NCBI GenBank assembly: GCA_009936695.1
Contig: JAACEA010000101.1
Span: 1 to 6,682, forward strand
Length of the DNA stretch: 6,682 nucleotides
Direction: 5' to 3'
From: Planctomycetia bacterium
Lineage (GTDB): Bacteria > Planctomycetota > Phycisphaerae > Phycisphaerales > SM1A02
Positions 1 to 5,700 of this stretch are shown here, one piece after another. Below the pieces are notes generated by a model that was not told the origin of the DNA, made no database searches, and saw nothing but the letters and a program-made list of their open reading frames with translations. How positions within the stretch are numbered: the stretch's first letter is position 1; each line of letters begins with the position of its first letter. Position numbers and translations under genes: made by a program.

Positions 1-1
1 G

Positions 2-82
2 GAGGCGGCGGCCCATGCGCGGACGGCGCTGGAGCGAATGCTCGCCAACGTGCCCGCCGCTCCGGTGGCCGTGAAGGGCTGA
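2..82 (+). CDS. C-terminal end of an unidentified protein (partial)
   Basis: An open frame enters from the left edge and ends at TGA (80-82), giving 26 residues that begin EAAAHARTALERML and end in PVAVKG. The first part is Ala/Arg/Leu-rich and could form an amphipathic helix; the tail is Pro/Ala/Val-rich. That is too little to identify a family. GC-rich third positions resemble the downstream genes, and the frame runs in the same direction as trkA with a 96-bp gap, so it may be the last gene of a preceding operon. It could also be a chance open frame, since the fragment is short and GC-rich. Confidence 0.5.
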   Translation, partial: EAAAHARTALERMLANVPAAPVAVKG

Positions 83-121
83 TCCGGTTCGGTGCGGCAC
101 CCGGCGTGACCGCCGGAGGGG

Positions 122-127
122 TACACT
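122..127 (+). promoter_or_regulatory. Possible -10 element upstream of trkA
   Basis: TACACT lies in the 96-bp gap before trkA and would start transcription around position 134, leaving a leader of about 45 nt that contains the trkA ribosome-binding site. No good TTGACA-like -35 box sits 16-18 bases upstream. The same GTACACT string occurs on the minus strand just before nuoI. This is pattern matching only. Confidence 0.25.
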
Positions 128-167
128 CGCGCCGCAGGGGTCGGATCGTTCCGGCCCGGACCACGTC

Positions 168-171
168 GGAG
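168..171 (+). promoter_or_regulatory. Shine-Dalgarno of trkA
   Basis: GGAG lies 7 bases before the ATG at 179. It supports that start, which also places the GxGxxG nucleotide-binding loop at residues 7-12, as in other TrkA proteins. Confidence 0.6.
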
Positions 172-178
172 CGACGCC

Positions 179-1519
179 ATGCGGATCGTCATCTGCGGAG
201 CGGGAGAGGTGGGGAGCCACGCGGCGGAGGTGCTCGTCCGTGCGAACCACGCCGTCACGGTCATCGACCGCGATCCCGATCTGCTTCGCCGAATCGGCGA
301 CACCATCGACGCCCGGACCGTGGCGGGCAACTGTGCTCGCGCCGACGTGCTCGCCGACGCCGGCGCCCCGGATGCCGACATGGTGGTCGCGGCGACGAAC
401 GTCGACGAGGTCAACCTGCTCACCGCGTCGATCGCCAAGCGATGCGGGGCCCGGAAGGTGGTGGCACGGGTCCACGACTTCAACTTCGCGGACCGACGCG
501 GTCACGACTACGGCGAGATGCTCGGGATCGACCACCTGATCTGCCCCGAGTACAGCACCGCGCTGGCGATCGCCCAGAACCTTCGCAACCCGGCGGCCCT
601 CGCGGTCGAGGCGTTTGCCCGAGGGCAGGTGGAGATGCAGCAGTTCGAGGTCGCGGAAGGGTGCTCGGCCGCGGGTCGCCCGCTTTCCGGCCTCGGCCTG
701 CCGGCCGGTGCCCGCGTCGCCGCGATCATCCGCGACGGCGTCGTCGACGTCCCGGATTCGTCCTCCACGGTCGCGGCGGGGGACCTGGTGGTGCTCGTCG
801 CGGATGCGCCGATCTACGACACGGCCCGCAAGATGTTCCGGGAGCATCCGAAGTCGCGTCGATCGATCGTGCTGCAGGGCGCGACGCCGATGACGAAGTG
901 GGTCTGTCGCGCCCTTCGGGGAAGGGCGTTCTCGATCCGCGTCTTCGAGCAGGACCGCGAACGGGCGGAGCAGCTTGCGGTGGATCTCGAGTGGGTGACG
1001 GTGATCGCGAGCGACGTGAACGACGCCACCGTCTTCGCGGAGGAGCGGATCCAGGACGCGGATCACTTCGTGGCCCTGCGGGACGACGACGAGGACAACA
1101 TCATCGCGGGCGTCCTGGCGAAGCTGCGCGGGGTCGATTCGGTGACCGTCATCGTCCAGCGATCGACGTATCTCGACTCCGTCTACGCGATCGGACTCGA
1201 CCGGGCGTACAGCCCGCGCACGGTCGCGGCGAAGCAGATCGAGGAGGCCCTGGACGAACGGCCGGTGCGGACGATCTCCAAGCTCGCGGACGGGAGCGTC
1301 TCGGTCTTCCGGGTCCGGGTCGGCCCGAACTGCGAGATCGCGGGCCAGCGGCTCCGGACCATCAAGCTGACCCCGGACTGGTCGATCATCGCGGTGCAGC
1401 GTGGGGAGAACACCCGCGTGCCGCATGCGGACGACGAGGTGATGGCGGGGGACGAGGTGCTCGTCCTCGGTCGGACGAAGCATGCGGAACGGCTCCAGGA
1501 GATCTTCGATGCGCGTTGA
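179..1519 (+). CDS. trkA: Trk potassium-uptake regulatory subunit TrkA (two RCK domains)
   Basis: The 446-residue soluble protein is close to the usual length of double-domain TrkA (about 450-460). TrkA binds NAD(H) and other nucleotides on the cytoplasmic face of TrkH and gates K+ uptake. The first RCK-N (Rossmann) domain spans about residues 1-120. It carries G7-A-G9-E-V-G12 and the acidic residue D30 at the end of the second strand, followed by VAGN at 48-51. A first RCK-C region covers about 130-215. The second RCK-N covers about 228-345 and the second RCK-C about 360-446. In the second Rossmann fold the glycine loop is degenerate: G234-A-T236-P-M-T239 replaces GxGxxG, so this half may not bind dinucleotide in the usual way. 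trkH follows after 30 bp on the same strand, its obligate partner, so the two are probably co-transcribed. Identification is firm; the effect of the altered loop is inference. Confidence 0.95.
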   Translation: MRIVICGAGEVGSHAAEVLVRANHAVTVIDRDPDLLRRIGDTIDARTVAGNCARADVLADAGAPDADMVVAATNVDEVNLLTASIAKRCGARKVVARVHDFNFADRRGHDYGEMLGIDHLICPEYSTALAIAQNLRNPAALAVEAFARGQVEMQQFEVAEGCSAAGRPLSGLGLPAGARVAAIIRDGVVDVPDSSSTVAAGDLVVLVADAPIYDTARKMFREHPKSRRSIVLQGATPMTKWVCRALRGRAFSIRVFEQDRERAEQLAVDLEWVTVIASDVNDATVFAEERIQDADHFVALRDDDEDNIIAGVLAKLRGVDSVTVIVQRSTYLDSVYAIGLDRAYSPRTVAAKQIEEALDERPVRTISKLADGSVSVFRVRVGPNCEIAGQRLRTIKLTPDWSIIAVQRGENTRVPHADDEVMAGDEVLVLGRTKHAERLQEIFDAR

Positions 1520-1528
1520 CACGAGCCG

Positions 1529-1542
1529 CGATCCCGGGATCG
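1529..1542 (+). repeat. 14-bp perfect palindrome in the trkA-trkH gap
   Basis: CGATCCCGGGATCG reads identically on both strands and lies 8 bases before the trkH start. As RNA it could form only a 5-bp stem with a CCGG loop, close to where a ribosome would bind. As DNA it would suit a dimeric regulator. No clear Shine-Dalgarno is present in this gap. Function is unknown, and part of the symmetry may be chance in GC-rich DNA. Confidence 0.45.
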
Positions 1543-1549
1543 AATCGGG

Positions 1550-3106
1550 ATGAACTTCCCGATGGTGTTCCGACAGCTCGGTCTGCTGATGCTCCTGCTG
1601 GCGGGACTGCTTCTGCTGCACGCGGGGGTGGCGGGCATCTACCTCGCGGGCGGTGACGAGGCCGAGAAGGCGGCGGTGGGTGCGTTTCTCACCGCGGCGG
1701 GAATCGCCGGTCTCCTCGGTATCGGGACGATGTTCGCGTTTCGTGGCACGGTCAAGGAGATCGGTCGCCGGGAGGCGTGCCTGCTGGTGGTCGCGTCGTG
1801 GGTGATCGGGGCCATCGTCTCCGCGATCCCGTTCGCGGGGTGGTCGATGTACTGCTCGCTGCCGCAGGCCGGGATGCTCGACGGCGTGGTGGATCCGTTC
1901 TTCGAGGCGATGAGTGGATTGACCACGTGCGGGGCGACGATCCTCACCGACATCGAGGCGCTCCCGCGGAGCATCCTCCTCTGGCGTTCGGCGATCCAGT
2001 GGATCGGCGGACTCGGGGTGATCGTGATCTTCGTCGCGATCCTGCCGTCGCTCGGCACGGGAGGGAAGAAGATGTACCTCACCGAGTCGACGGGGCCCAC
2101 GCCGGAAGGTCTTCGGCCCCACGCTCGGGAGACGGCCCGGGTCATCCTGCTCGTCTATCTCGGATTCACGCTCCTGGAGTTCCCGATCCTGCTGTTGTGC
2201 GGTCTGTCGGTCTTCGATGCGATCTGCCACACCTTCACGTCGGTGGCCACCGGAGGGTTCTCCACCCGGAACGCCAGCGTCGCCGCGTTCGACTCCGTCG
2301 CGGTGGAGGTGGTGATGATGACCTTCATGACCCTGAGTGGAATCAGTTTCTCGCTCTACTTCCTCGGGTTTCGCGGGCGTTTCGACCTGATCCGACGCAG
2401 TTCGGAGCTTCGACTGTTCCTCGGGCTGCTCGTGCTCGTCTCGATCGCCTGCAGCCTCGCACTCTGGACGCACGGCTGGCAGGACCCGGACTATCGGATC
2501 GCGGTGGTCGGTGGGACGACGGTCGAGCCGACCGTGCTCAACTCGCTGCGCTACGGCGTGTTCACGGTGGTGAGCATCCTGACGACCTCGGGATTCGCCA
2601 CCTCGGTGTACGAGGACTGGCCGGCGATCGCGATCGTCTGCCTCCTTTCGATCTTCCTCGTCGGCGCGATGGCGGGATCGACTTCGGGCGGGATCAAGCT
2701 GATCCGGGTCTGGATCGCCGGAAAGCTGATGCTGCGGGAGGTCGAGCGGGAATTCCGCCCCGACGTGGTTCGGCCGTTGAAGGTCGGACGAAACATCATC
2801 TCGCCGGACGTCCGCGTCTCGGCGATCGTGCTGGTGCTGTTCACCCTCGTCCTCGCGGCGGCGGGCACCGGGCTCCTGAAGATCTTCGAGGGCGCCGACG
2901 GCATCGACCTCACCACCGCCTCGAGCGCCGCCGCGAGCTGCCTCGCGAACGTGGGCCCGGCCTTCGGAAGGGTGGGCTCCGACGACCACTACTCATGGCT
3001 CACGCCGGCGAGCAAGTCCGTGCTCATCGCCCTGATGCTCCTGGGCAGGCTCGAGTTGTTCGTGGTGATCGCCCTCTTCACGCGGCGATTCTGGAACCGG
3101 GGCTGA
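1550..3106 (+). CDS. trkH: Trk potassium channel/transporter subunit TrkH
   Basis: This 518-residue polytopic inner-membrane protein is slightly longer than E. coli TrkH (about 483). It is built of four M1-P-M2 pore repeats that form one K+ pathway. The four filter segments are recognisable: TTCGAT at 125-130, SVATGGFST at 231-239, LTTSGFA at 344-350 and LANVGPAFG at 465-473. The glycine-rich intramembrane gating loop MAGSTSGGIK lies at 374-383, within the third repeat. Filter 1 has Cys127 just before the conserved glycine, where Thr or Ser is more usual to my knowledge. The ATG at 1550 puts the N-terminal hydrophobic segment (about residues 9-32) in the normal place, though no clear Shine-Dalgarno precedes it; ATG 1562 (residue 5) is a possible alternative. 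It follows trkA by 30 bp as the second gene of a trkAH operon. Confidence 0.95.
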   Translation: MNFPMVFRQLGLLMLLLAGLLLLHAGVAGIYLAGGDEAEKAAVGAFLTAAGIAGLLGIGTMFAFRGTVKEIGRREACLLVVASWVIGAIVSAIPFAGWSMYCSLPQAGMLDGVVDPFFEAMSGLTTCGATILTDIEALPRSILLWRSAIQWIGGLGVIVIFVAILPSLGTGGKKMYLTESTGPTPEGLRPHARETARVILLVYLGFTLLEFPILLLCGLSVFDAICHTFTSVATGGFSTRNASVAAFDSVAVEVVMMTFMTLSGISFSLYFLGFRGRFDLIRRSSELRLFLGLLVLVSIACSLALWTHGWQDPDYRIAVVGGTTVEPTVLNSLRYGVFTVVSILTTSGFATSVYEDWPAIAIVCLLSIFLVGAMAGSTSGGIKLIRVWIAGKLMLREVEREFRPDVVRPLKVGRNIISPDVRVSAIVLVLFTLVLAAAGTGLLKIFEGADGIDLTTASSAAASCLANVGPAFGRVGSDDHYSWLTPASKSVLIALMLLGRLELFVVIALFTRRFWNRG

Positions 3107-3130
3107 GCGGCGGCGGATTCTCGCCGCCGT
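3107..3130. terminator. Hairpin between convergent trkH and nuoI
   Basis: Arms 3108-3115 (CGGCGGCG) and 3122-3129 (CGCCGCCG) form a perfect 8-bp stem around a 6-base loop (GATTCT); a G-U pair at 3107/3130 can extend it. It begins right after the trkH stop and ends 7 bases before the nuoI stop codon. Neither strand shows a following T-tract, so it is not a canonical intrinsic terminator. It may act as a bidirectional 3'-end stabiliser or a weak terminator for both transcripts. Confidence 0.45.
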
Positions 3131-3136
3131 CCGGCG

Positions 3137-3691
3137 TCACATGGGCTTGTCCTCGATGGTCTGGTCGTAGACCTCGAGCAGCTTCGTCTTGTCGAAGATC
3201 ATCTCCTGGCGGGTGAGCCCGGTGATCTCGTACCTCGGCGTCAGTTCGATCGCGTCGACCGGGCAGGCCTCTTCGCACATGCCGCAGTAGATGCAACGCA
3301 GTTCGTCGATGTCGAACTGCTTGGGATACTTCTCGCGATCGTCCCAGGGGCTCTCCTCGGCGACGATGTGGATGCAGTTGGCGGGGCAGGCGGTAGCGCA
3401 CATGAAGCAGGCCACGCAGCGAACCCGATCGTCGTCGTCCTTGTTGAGCCGATGGACCCCGCGGAAGTAGTCGCGGAACTGGCCGCCCTCCTCGACCGGT
3501 CGCTGGTCGCGCTTCTCTTCGGGGTATTGGACGACCCAGATGGTGTCCTTGTTCTTGCCGTCGCGACCGACGTTCTTGAACGCGTGGCGCAGCGTGGTGC
3601 CGAGCCCACGGAAGATCTCGGGCAGGAACAGTCGTTCCGCGGTCGAGAGCTTCTTCGGGGTCACGTCGACGATGTGGTCTTCAGAGGTCAT
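3137..3691 (-). CDS. nuoI: NADH-quinone oxidoreductase subunit I (complex I, two 4Fe-4S clusters)
   Basis: The 184-residue protein has the two CxxCxxCxxxCP motifs of NuoI/TYKY: C92, C95, C98, C102 and C133, C136, C139, C143. These ligate clusters N6a and N6b, which pass electrons toward N2 and quinone at the base of the complex I arm. Other family hallmarks are VVQYPEEK (53-60), FRGVH (76-80), the LRCIYCGMCEEACPVDAIE block and a C-terminal FDKTKLLE stretch. An N-terminal amphipathic region (about 15-42) fits membrane association. The frame is open upstream to 4051, but the ATG at 3691 gives the normal length and avoids overlapping the opposing atpZ. No Shine-Dalgarno precedes it; a TACACT box lies only 8 bases upstream, suggesting a very short leader. 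No other nuo gene adjoins it: trkH is convergent and atpZ divergent. Confidence 0.95.
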   Translation of the reverse strand: MTSEDHIVDVTPKKLSTAERLFLPEIFRGLGTTLRHAFKNVGRDGKNKDTIWVVQYPEEKRDQRPVEEGGQFRDYFRGVHRLNKDDDDRVRCVACFMCATACPANCIHIVAEESPWDDREKYPKQFDIDELRCIYCGMCEEACPVDAIELTPRYEITGLTRQEMIFDKTKLLEVYDQTIEDKPM

Positions 3692-3699
3692 CGGAGAGG

Positions 3700-3705
3700 A
3701 GTGTA
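3700..3705 (-). promoter_or_regulatory. Possible -10 element of nuoI (near-leaderless transcript)
   Basis: On the minus strand TACACT ends 8 bases before the nuoI ATG. A normal start point about 7 bases downstream would give an mRNA beginning at or next to the start codon, which would explain the missing Shine-Dalgarno. No strong -35 box is visible. The same GTACACT occurs before trkA. Confidence 0.35.
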
Positions 3706-3711
3706 CGAACC

Positions 3712-3727
3712 CGCCCGACGCAGGGCG
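3712..3727. repeat. Short inverted repeat in the nuoI-atpZ divergent region
   Basis: CGCCC (3712-3716) and GGCGG-type symmetry completed by GGGCG (3723-3727) form a 5-bp inverted repeat around GACGCA. It lies between the two divergent starts and covers the expected -35 position of nuoI. It could be an operator, but a 5-bp match in GC-rich DNA is easily chance. Confidence 0.2.
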
Positions 3728-3767
3728 AGCGGAAGGCACGAATCCGCATGGTGGGGCCGAAGGCTGA

Positions 3768-3773
3768 TAGGCT
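3768..3773 (+). promoter_or_regulatory. Possible -10 element of the atp operon
   Basis: TAGGCT, within GATAGGCTCC, ends 9 bases before the atpZ-like ATG at 3783. As with nuoI on the other strand, transcription would then start at or within a few bases of the start codon, and no Shine-Dalgarno is visible. The 91-bp intergenic region must hold promoters for both directions. Confidence 0.35.
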
Positions 3774-3782
3774 CCGGGCCCG

Positions 3783-4076
3783 ATGAATGGAACCTCCGGA
3801 AAACGTGGTGGCGACGAACTCGAGACCCGAATCGGCTGGCGAATGGCGGGCCTGGGGATGGAGACCGCCTCGTTCGTGCTCGGTGGCGTCGTCATCGGCT
3901 GGCTGATTCGCGAGGCCGTCGGGGGTGGCGACTTCTGGATCATCGTCGGGGCCGCGGCGGGGATCGCCAGCGGGATCTCCCAGTTGATCCGCGGGGGCCT
4001 GAAGCTCAACCGGCAGCTCGATCGTGCGGCCGGACGGCGCGACGTCGGCACCGGATCGGGATCGAAGGACGAATGA
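3783..4076 (+). CDS. atpZ: AtpZ/AtpI-like small membrane protein of the ATP synthase operon
   Basis: The 97-residue protein has two predicted membrane helices (about 29-47 and 52-70) joined by a short Gly/Asp loop, a basic stretch (70-86) and a Ser/Gly/Asp tail. Its core, GLGMETASFVLGG followed by GWLIREAV and VGAAAGIASG, matches the pattern of AtpZ-type 'ATPase gene 1' proteins: GLG(M/F)E, a glycine-rich first helix, G-x3-G spacing in the second, and Arg at its end. The Asp usual near the end of the first helix appears to be Arg43 here. Known relatives are accessory to F1Fo assembly or cation supply to the operon; the exact role is unsettled. Its stop overlaps the next start (ATGA at 4073-4076), so translation of the two is probably coupled. 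It is the first gene of the atp operon. Confidence 0.75.
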   Translation: MNGTSGKRGGDELETRIGWRMAGLGMETASFVLGGVVIGWLIREAVGGGDFWIIVGAAAGIASGISQLIRGGLKLNRQLDRAAGRRDVGTGSGSKDE

Positions 4077-4564
4077 AGGTCGACCCGGAGCAGATTTCGA
4101 CGTCCGGTAATCGTGCTGGCGAGCCAGTCTATTCCCTTCCCTGCAAGGGACTTGCGATCGGTTGGGTGATCTCCCTCGCCGTCTCCATCGGACTCTGGCC
4201 CCTGATCGGTCCGGTCGGCTGGCTCGACGAGGACGGGATCTGTTGGGCGATGCTCGGCGCGGCGATCGGCGGCGGCATCGGCGGGCTGGGACTCCTCGTG
4301 ATCGGACCTTGGAAACCCCGTCGTTCCGGTGACCTTCCGACCCTCTGGCTCGCCGCCACCACGGCGCGCATTCTTGCGATTCCGGGCGTGGCCTTTGTGC
4401 TATATTCCTCGATCCATCCGCCGGAGAAGCCCTACGTTCTGGGCGTCGCCGCCGGTGCCCTCGCGTTGCTCGTGGTCGAAGTGCCACTCATCGCCCGGGC
4501 GATGCTCCGTCAGATCGCCGCCGACGAGTCGTCGGCGACCCGGTCCCGGGCTTCGGATGGGTGA
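4073..4564 (+). CDS. atpI: AtpI-like four-helix membrane protein of the ATP synthase operon
   Basis: The ATG at 4073 overlaps the upstream stop by four bases (ATGA) and gives 163 residues. The frame is open far upstream, but only this start fits the operon. Four hydrophobic segments are seen at about 25-46, 56-78, 91-113 and 120-145, the topology of AtpI/UncI, with Arg/Ala-rich ends and an ATTARIL stretch opening helix 3. AtpI helps the c-ring assemble in some bacteria and is not a structural subunit. At 163 residues it is longer than typical AtpI (about 120-130), owing to a polar N-terminus and a Ser/Arg-rich C-terminus. Assignment rests on topology and position between atpZ and atpB more than on a diagnostic motif. 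Confidence 0.7.
   Translation: MKVDPEQISTSGNRAGEPVYSLPCKGLAIGWVISLAVSIGLWPLIGPVGWLDEDGICWAMLGAAIGGGIGGLGLLVIGPWKPRRSGDLPTLWLAATTARILAIPGVAFVLYSSIHPPEKPYVLGVAAGALALLVVEVPLIARAMLRQIAADESSATRSRASDG
4398..4406 (+). promoter_or_regulatory. Possible internal extended -10 promoter inside atpI
   Basis: TGCTATATT combines a TGn extension with a TATATT hexamer, an unusually AT-rich string in this GC-rich DNA. It encodes the VLYSS part of AtpI helix 3 and lies about 225 bases before atpB. A TTGCGA at about 4374-4379 is too far upstream for normal spacing. It could supply extra transcription of the core Fo genes. Confidence 0.3.
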
Positions 4565-4570
4565 TCTTCC

Positions 4571-4588
4571 ACGGAGGTTCGACTCCGT
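4571..4588 (+). other. Hairpin in the atpI-atpB leader
   Basis: ACGGAG (4571-4576) pairs perfectly with CTCCGT (4583-4588) around GTTCGA, and a pyrimidine-rich, partly T-rich run follows (about 4590-4615). The layout resembles a weak attenuator or an RNA processing/stability element in the 66-base gap before atpB. The stem is only 6 bp. Confidence 0.3.
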
Positions 4589-4622
4589 CGTTCGTCGGTT
4601 CTTCCTTTCCCCTCGTCGCGTC

Positions 4623-4626
4623 GGAG
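4623..4626 (+). promoter_or_regulatory. Shine-Dalgarno of atpB
   Basis: GGAG lies 4 bases before GTG 4631 and 7 bases before TTG 4634. It shows that atpB begins at a non-ATG codon here, since the first in-frame ATG is codon 41. The spacing slightly favours TTG, so the exact start is uncertain by one codon. Confidence 0.5.
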
Positions 4627-4630
4627 CACG

Positions 4631-5596
4631 GTGTTGTCCAAGCTTCTTCTAGCCGCTGATTCCCCTCTTGGTCACGTCGTGAACCAGCAGGAGACGCTCT
4701 GGAGCGAGATCCAGTGGGTCGGTGAGATCGGCAACATCGCCTCGACGCACATGATCATGCTCATCACCGGCGGCATTCTGCTGCTGGCCGGCATGGTCCT
4801 CGCTTCGAAGCGGATTCGAACCGGCGGCGATTCGGAAGGAAACGATCGGTACGTCACCAAGGGCCGGCTCGCCCAGATCATCGAGGTGATGTTCCTCTAC
4901 CTTCGCGACGAGATGATCCAGCCGATCCTCGGCGAGAAGCAGACCCGTCGTTGGACGCCGTTCCTGTTCACGACCTTCTTCTTCATCCTGACGCTCAACC
5001 TGCTCGGGATGATTCCGATGCAGGACCTGCACCACTTCCTGCACCACTTCGTCGGCAAGGACGACTACCTGCCGGCCTTCGGCGGCACCGCCACCGCGAA
5101 CATCAACACCACCGCGGTGCTCGCGCTGTGTGCGTTCGTCGCGATCCAGATCCACTCGTTCCGCGAGCTCGGATTCCTGGGTTGGCTCGATCACCTCACC
5201 TGCGGCCTCGCGAAGGGCCCCAAGGGCCTCTGGCTGGTCGTGCCGATCGTGTTCGCCGTTGAATTCGCCGGCGTGTTCATCAAGCCGGTCGCGCTCGCGA
5301 TCCGCCTCTTCGCGAACATGATGGGCGGCCACATCCTGCTGGCGACCATCATCATGCTGCCCTCCATGGCCCAGCTCGGACTCGAGCCGGGTGGCGGAAG
5401 CTGGTGGGCGGTGAGCACCGCGACCGGCATCTTCGCGATGGCCCTCACCATTCTCGAACTCTTCGTCGCCTTCCTTCAGGCCTTCGTCTTCATGTTCCTC
5501 ACCGCGGTGTTCATCAGCCTGATGAGCCACGAGGAGCACGAAGAGGAGCACCACGACGTCGACGAGGTCGCGGCGGAGGTCGCCGCGATTCACTGA
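4631..5596 (+). CDS. atpB: ATP synthase Fo subunit a
   Basis: This 321-residue polytopic protein forms the two proton half-channels against the c-ring. The essential stator arginine is R225, in LAIRLFANMMGGH, equivalent to E. coli aArg210; E211 matches E. coli Glu196. H234 takes the place of E. coli Glu219 and E276 that of His245, with the conserved Q283 seven residues on (LQAFVFMFLT). This is the exchanged His/Glu pair seen in mitochondrial and many bacterial a-subunits. Membrane segments lie near 36-60, 109-128, 157-178, 201-245 and 259-298. The protein is longer than E. coli a (271). Extra length includes a His-rich loop (134-150, with HHFLHHF) before the TANINTT motif and a tail (299-321) rich in His, Glu and Asp. 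The start is GTG with GGAG upstream; TTG one codon later is possible. Fo genes atpE and atpF follow. Confidence 0.95.
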   Translation: MLSKLLLAADSPLGHVVNQQETLWSEIQWVGEIGNIASTHMIMLITGGILLLAGMVLASKRIRTGGDSEGNDRYVTKGRLAQIIEVMFLYLRDEMIQPILGEKQTRRWTPFLFTTFFFILTLNLLGMIPMQDLHHFLHHFVGKDDYLPAFGGTATANINTTAVLALCAFVAIQIHSFRELGFLGWLDHLTCGLAKGPKGLWLVVPIVFAVEFAGVFIKPVALAIRLFANMMGGHILLATIIMLPSMAQLGLEPGGGSWWAVSTATGIFAMALTILELFVAFLQAFVFMFLTAVFISLMSHEEHEEEHHDVDEVAAEVAAIH

Positions 5597-5664
5597 TCGA
5601 TTCACCGACCACCATTCCTCCCGGCGGCGGGATGAATGGATTTCAGATTCAGAGACTCACCAAG

Positions 5665-5678
5665 GACGCCACGGCGTC
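5665..5678 (+). repeat. Small inverted repeat before atpE
   Basis: GACGCC-AC-GGCGTC is a 6+6 inverted repeat; as RNA it would form a 5-bp stem with a CACG loop. It sits 7 bases before the GGAG (5685-5688) ahead of atpE, so it could affect ribosome access. It is short and may be chance. Confidence 0.3.
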
Positions 5679-5700
5679 GCACCCGGAGATTCGGATTCCA

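Noticed and set aside
106..1656. 516-codon open frame on the plus strand overlapping trkA
   Set aside because: Extremely Arg/Gly-rich translation with no recognisable domain, offset from the clearly TrkA-encoding frame. It is a shadow of GC-rich codon usage.
1777..3216. 479-codon plus-strand frame overlapping trkH
   Set aside because: Arg/Asp/Gly-rich and lacking membrane segments, while the overlapping frame encodes all four TrkH filter motifs.
3692..4051. Upstream extension of nuoI on the minus strand to a start at 4051
   Set aside because: It would overlap atpZ head-on and add a Pro/Ser-rich segment absent from NuoI proteins. The ATG at 3691 gives the usual length.
3368..4072. Upstream extension of the atpI frame to 3368
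   Set aside because: The extension is antisense to nuoI and overlaps atpZ in another frame. The ATGA overlap at 4073 is the natural start.
4649..5605. 318-codon minus-strand frame opposite atpB
   Set aside because: Glu/Asp/His-rich low-complexity translation exactly antisense to the well-supported atpB.
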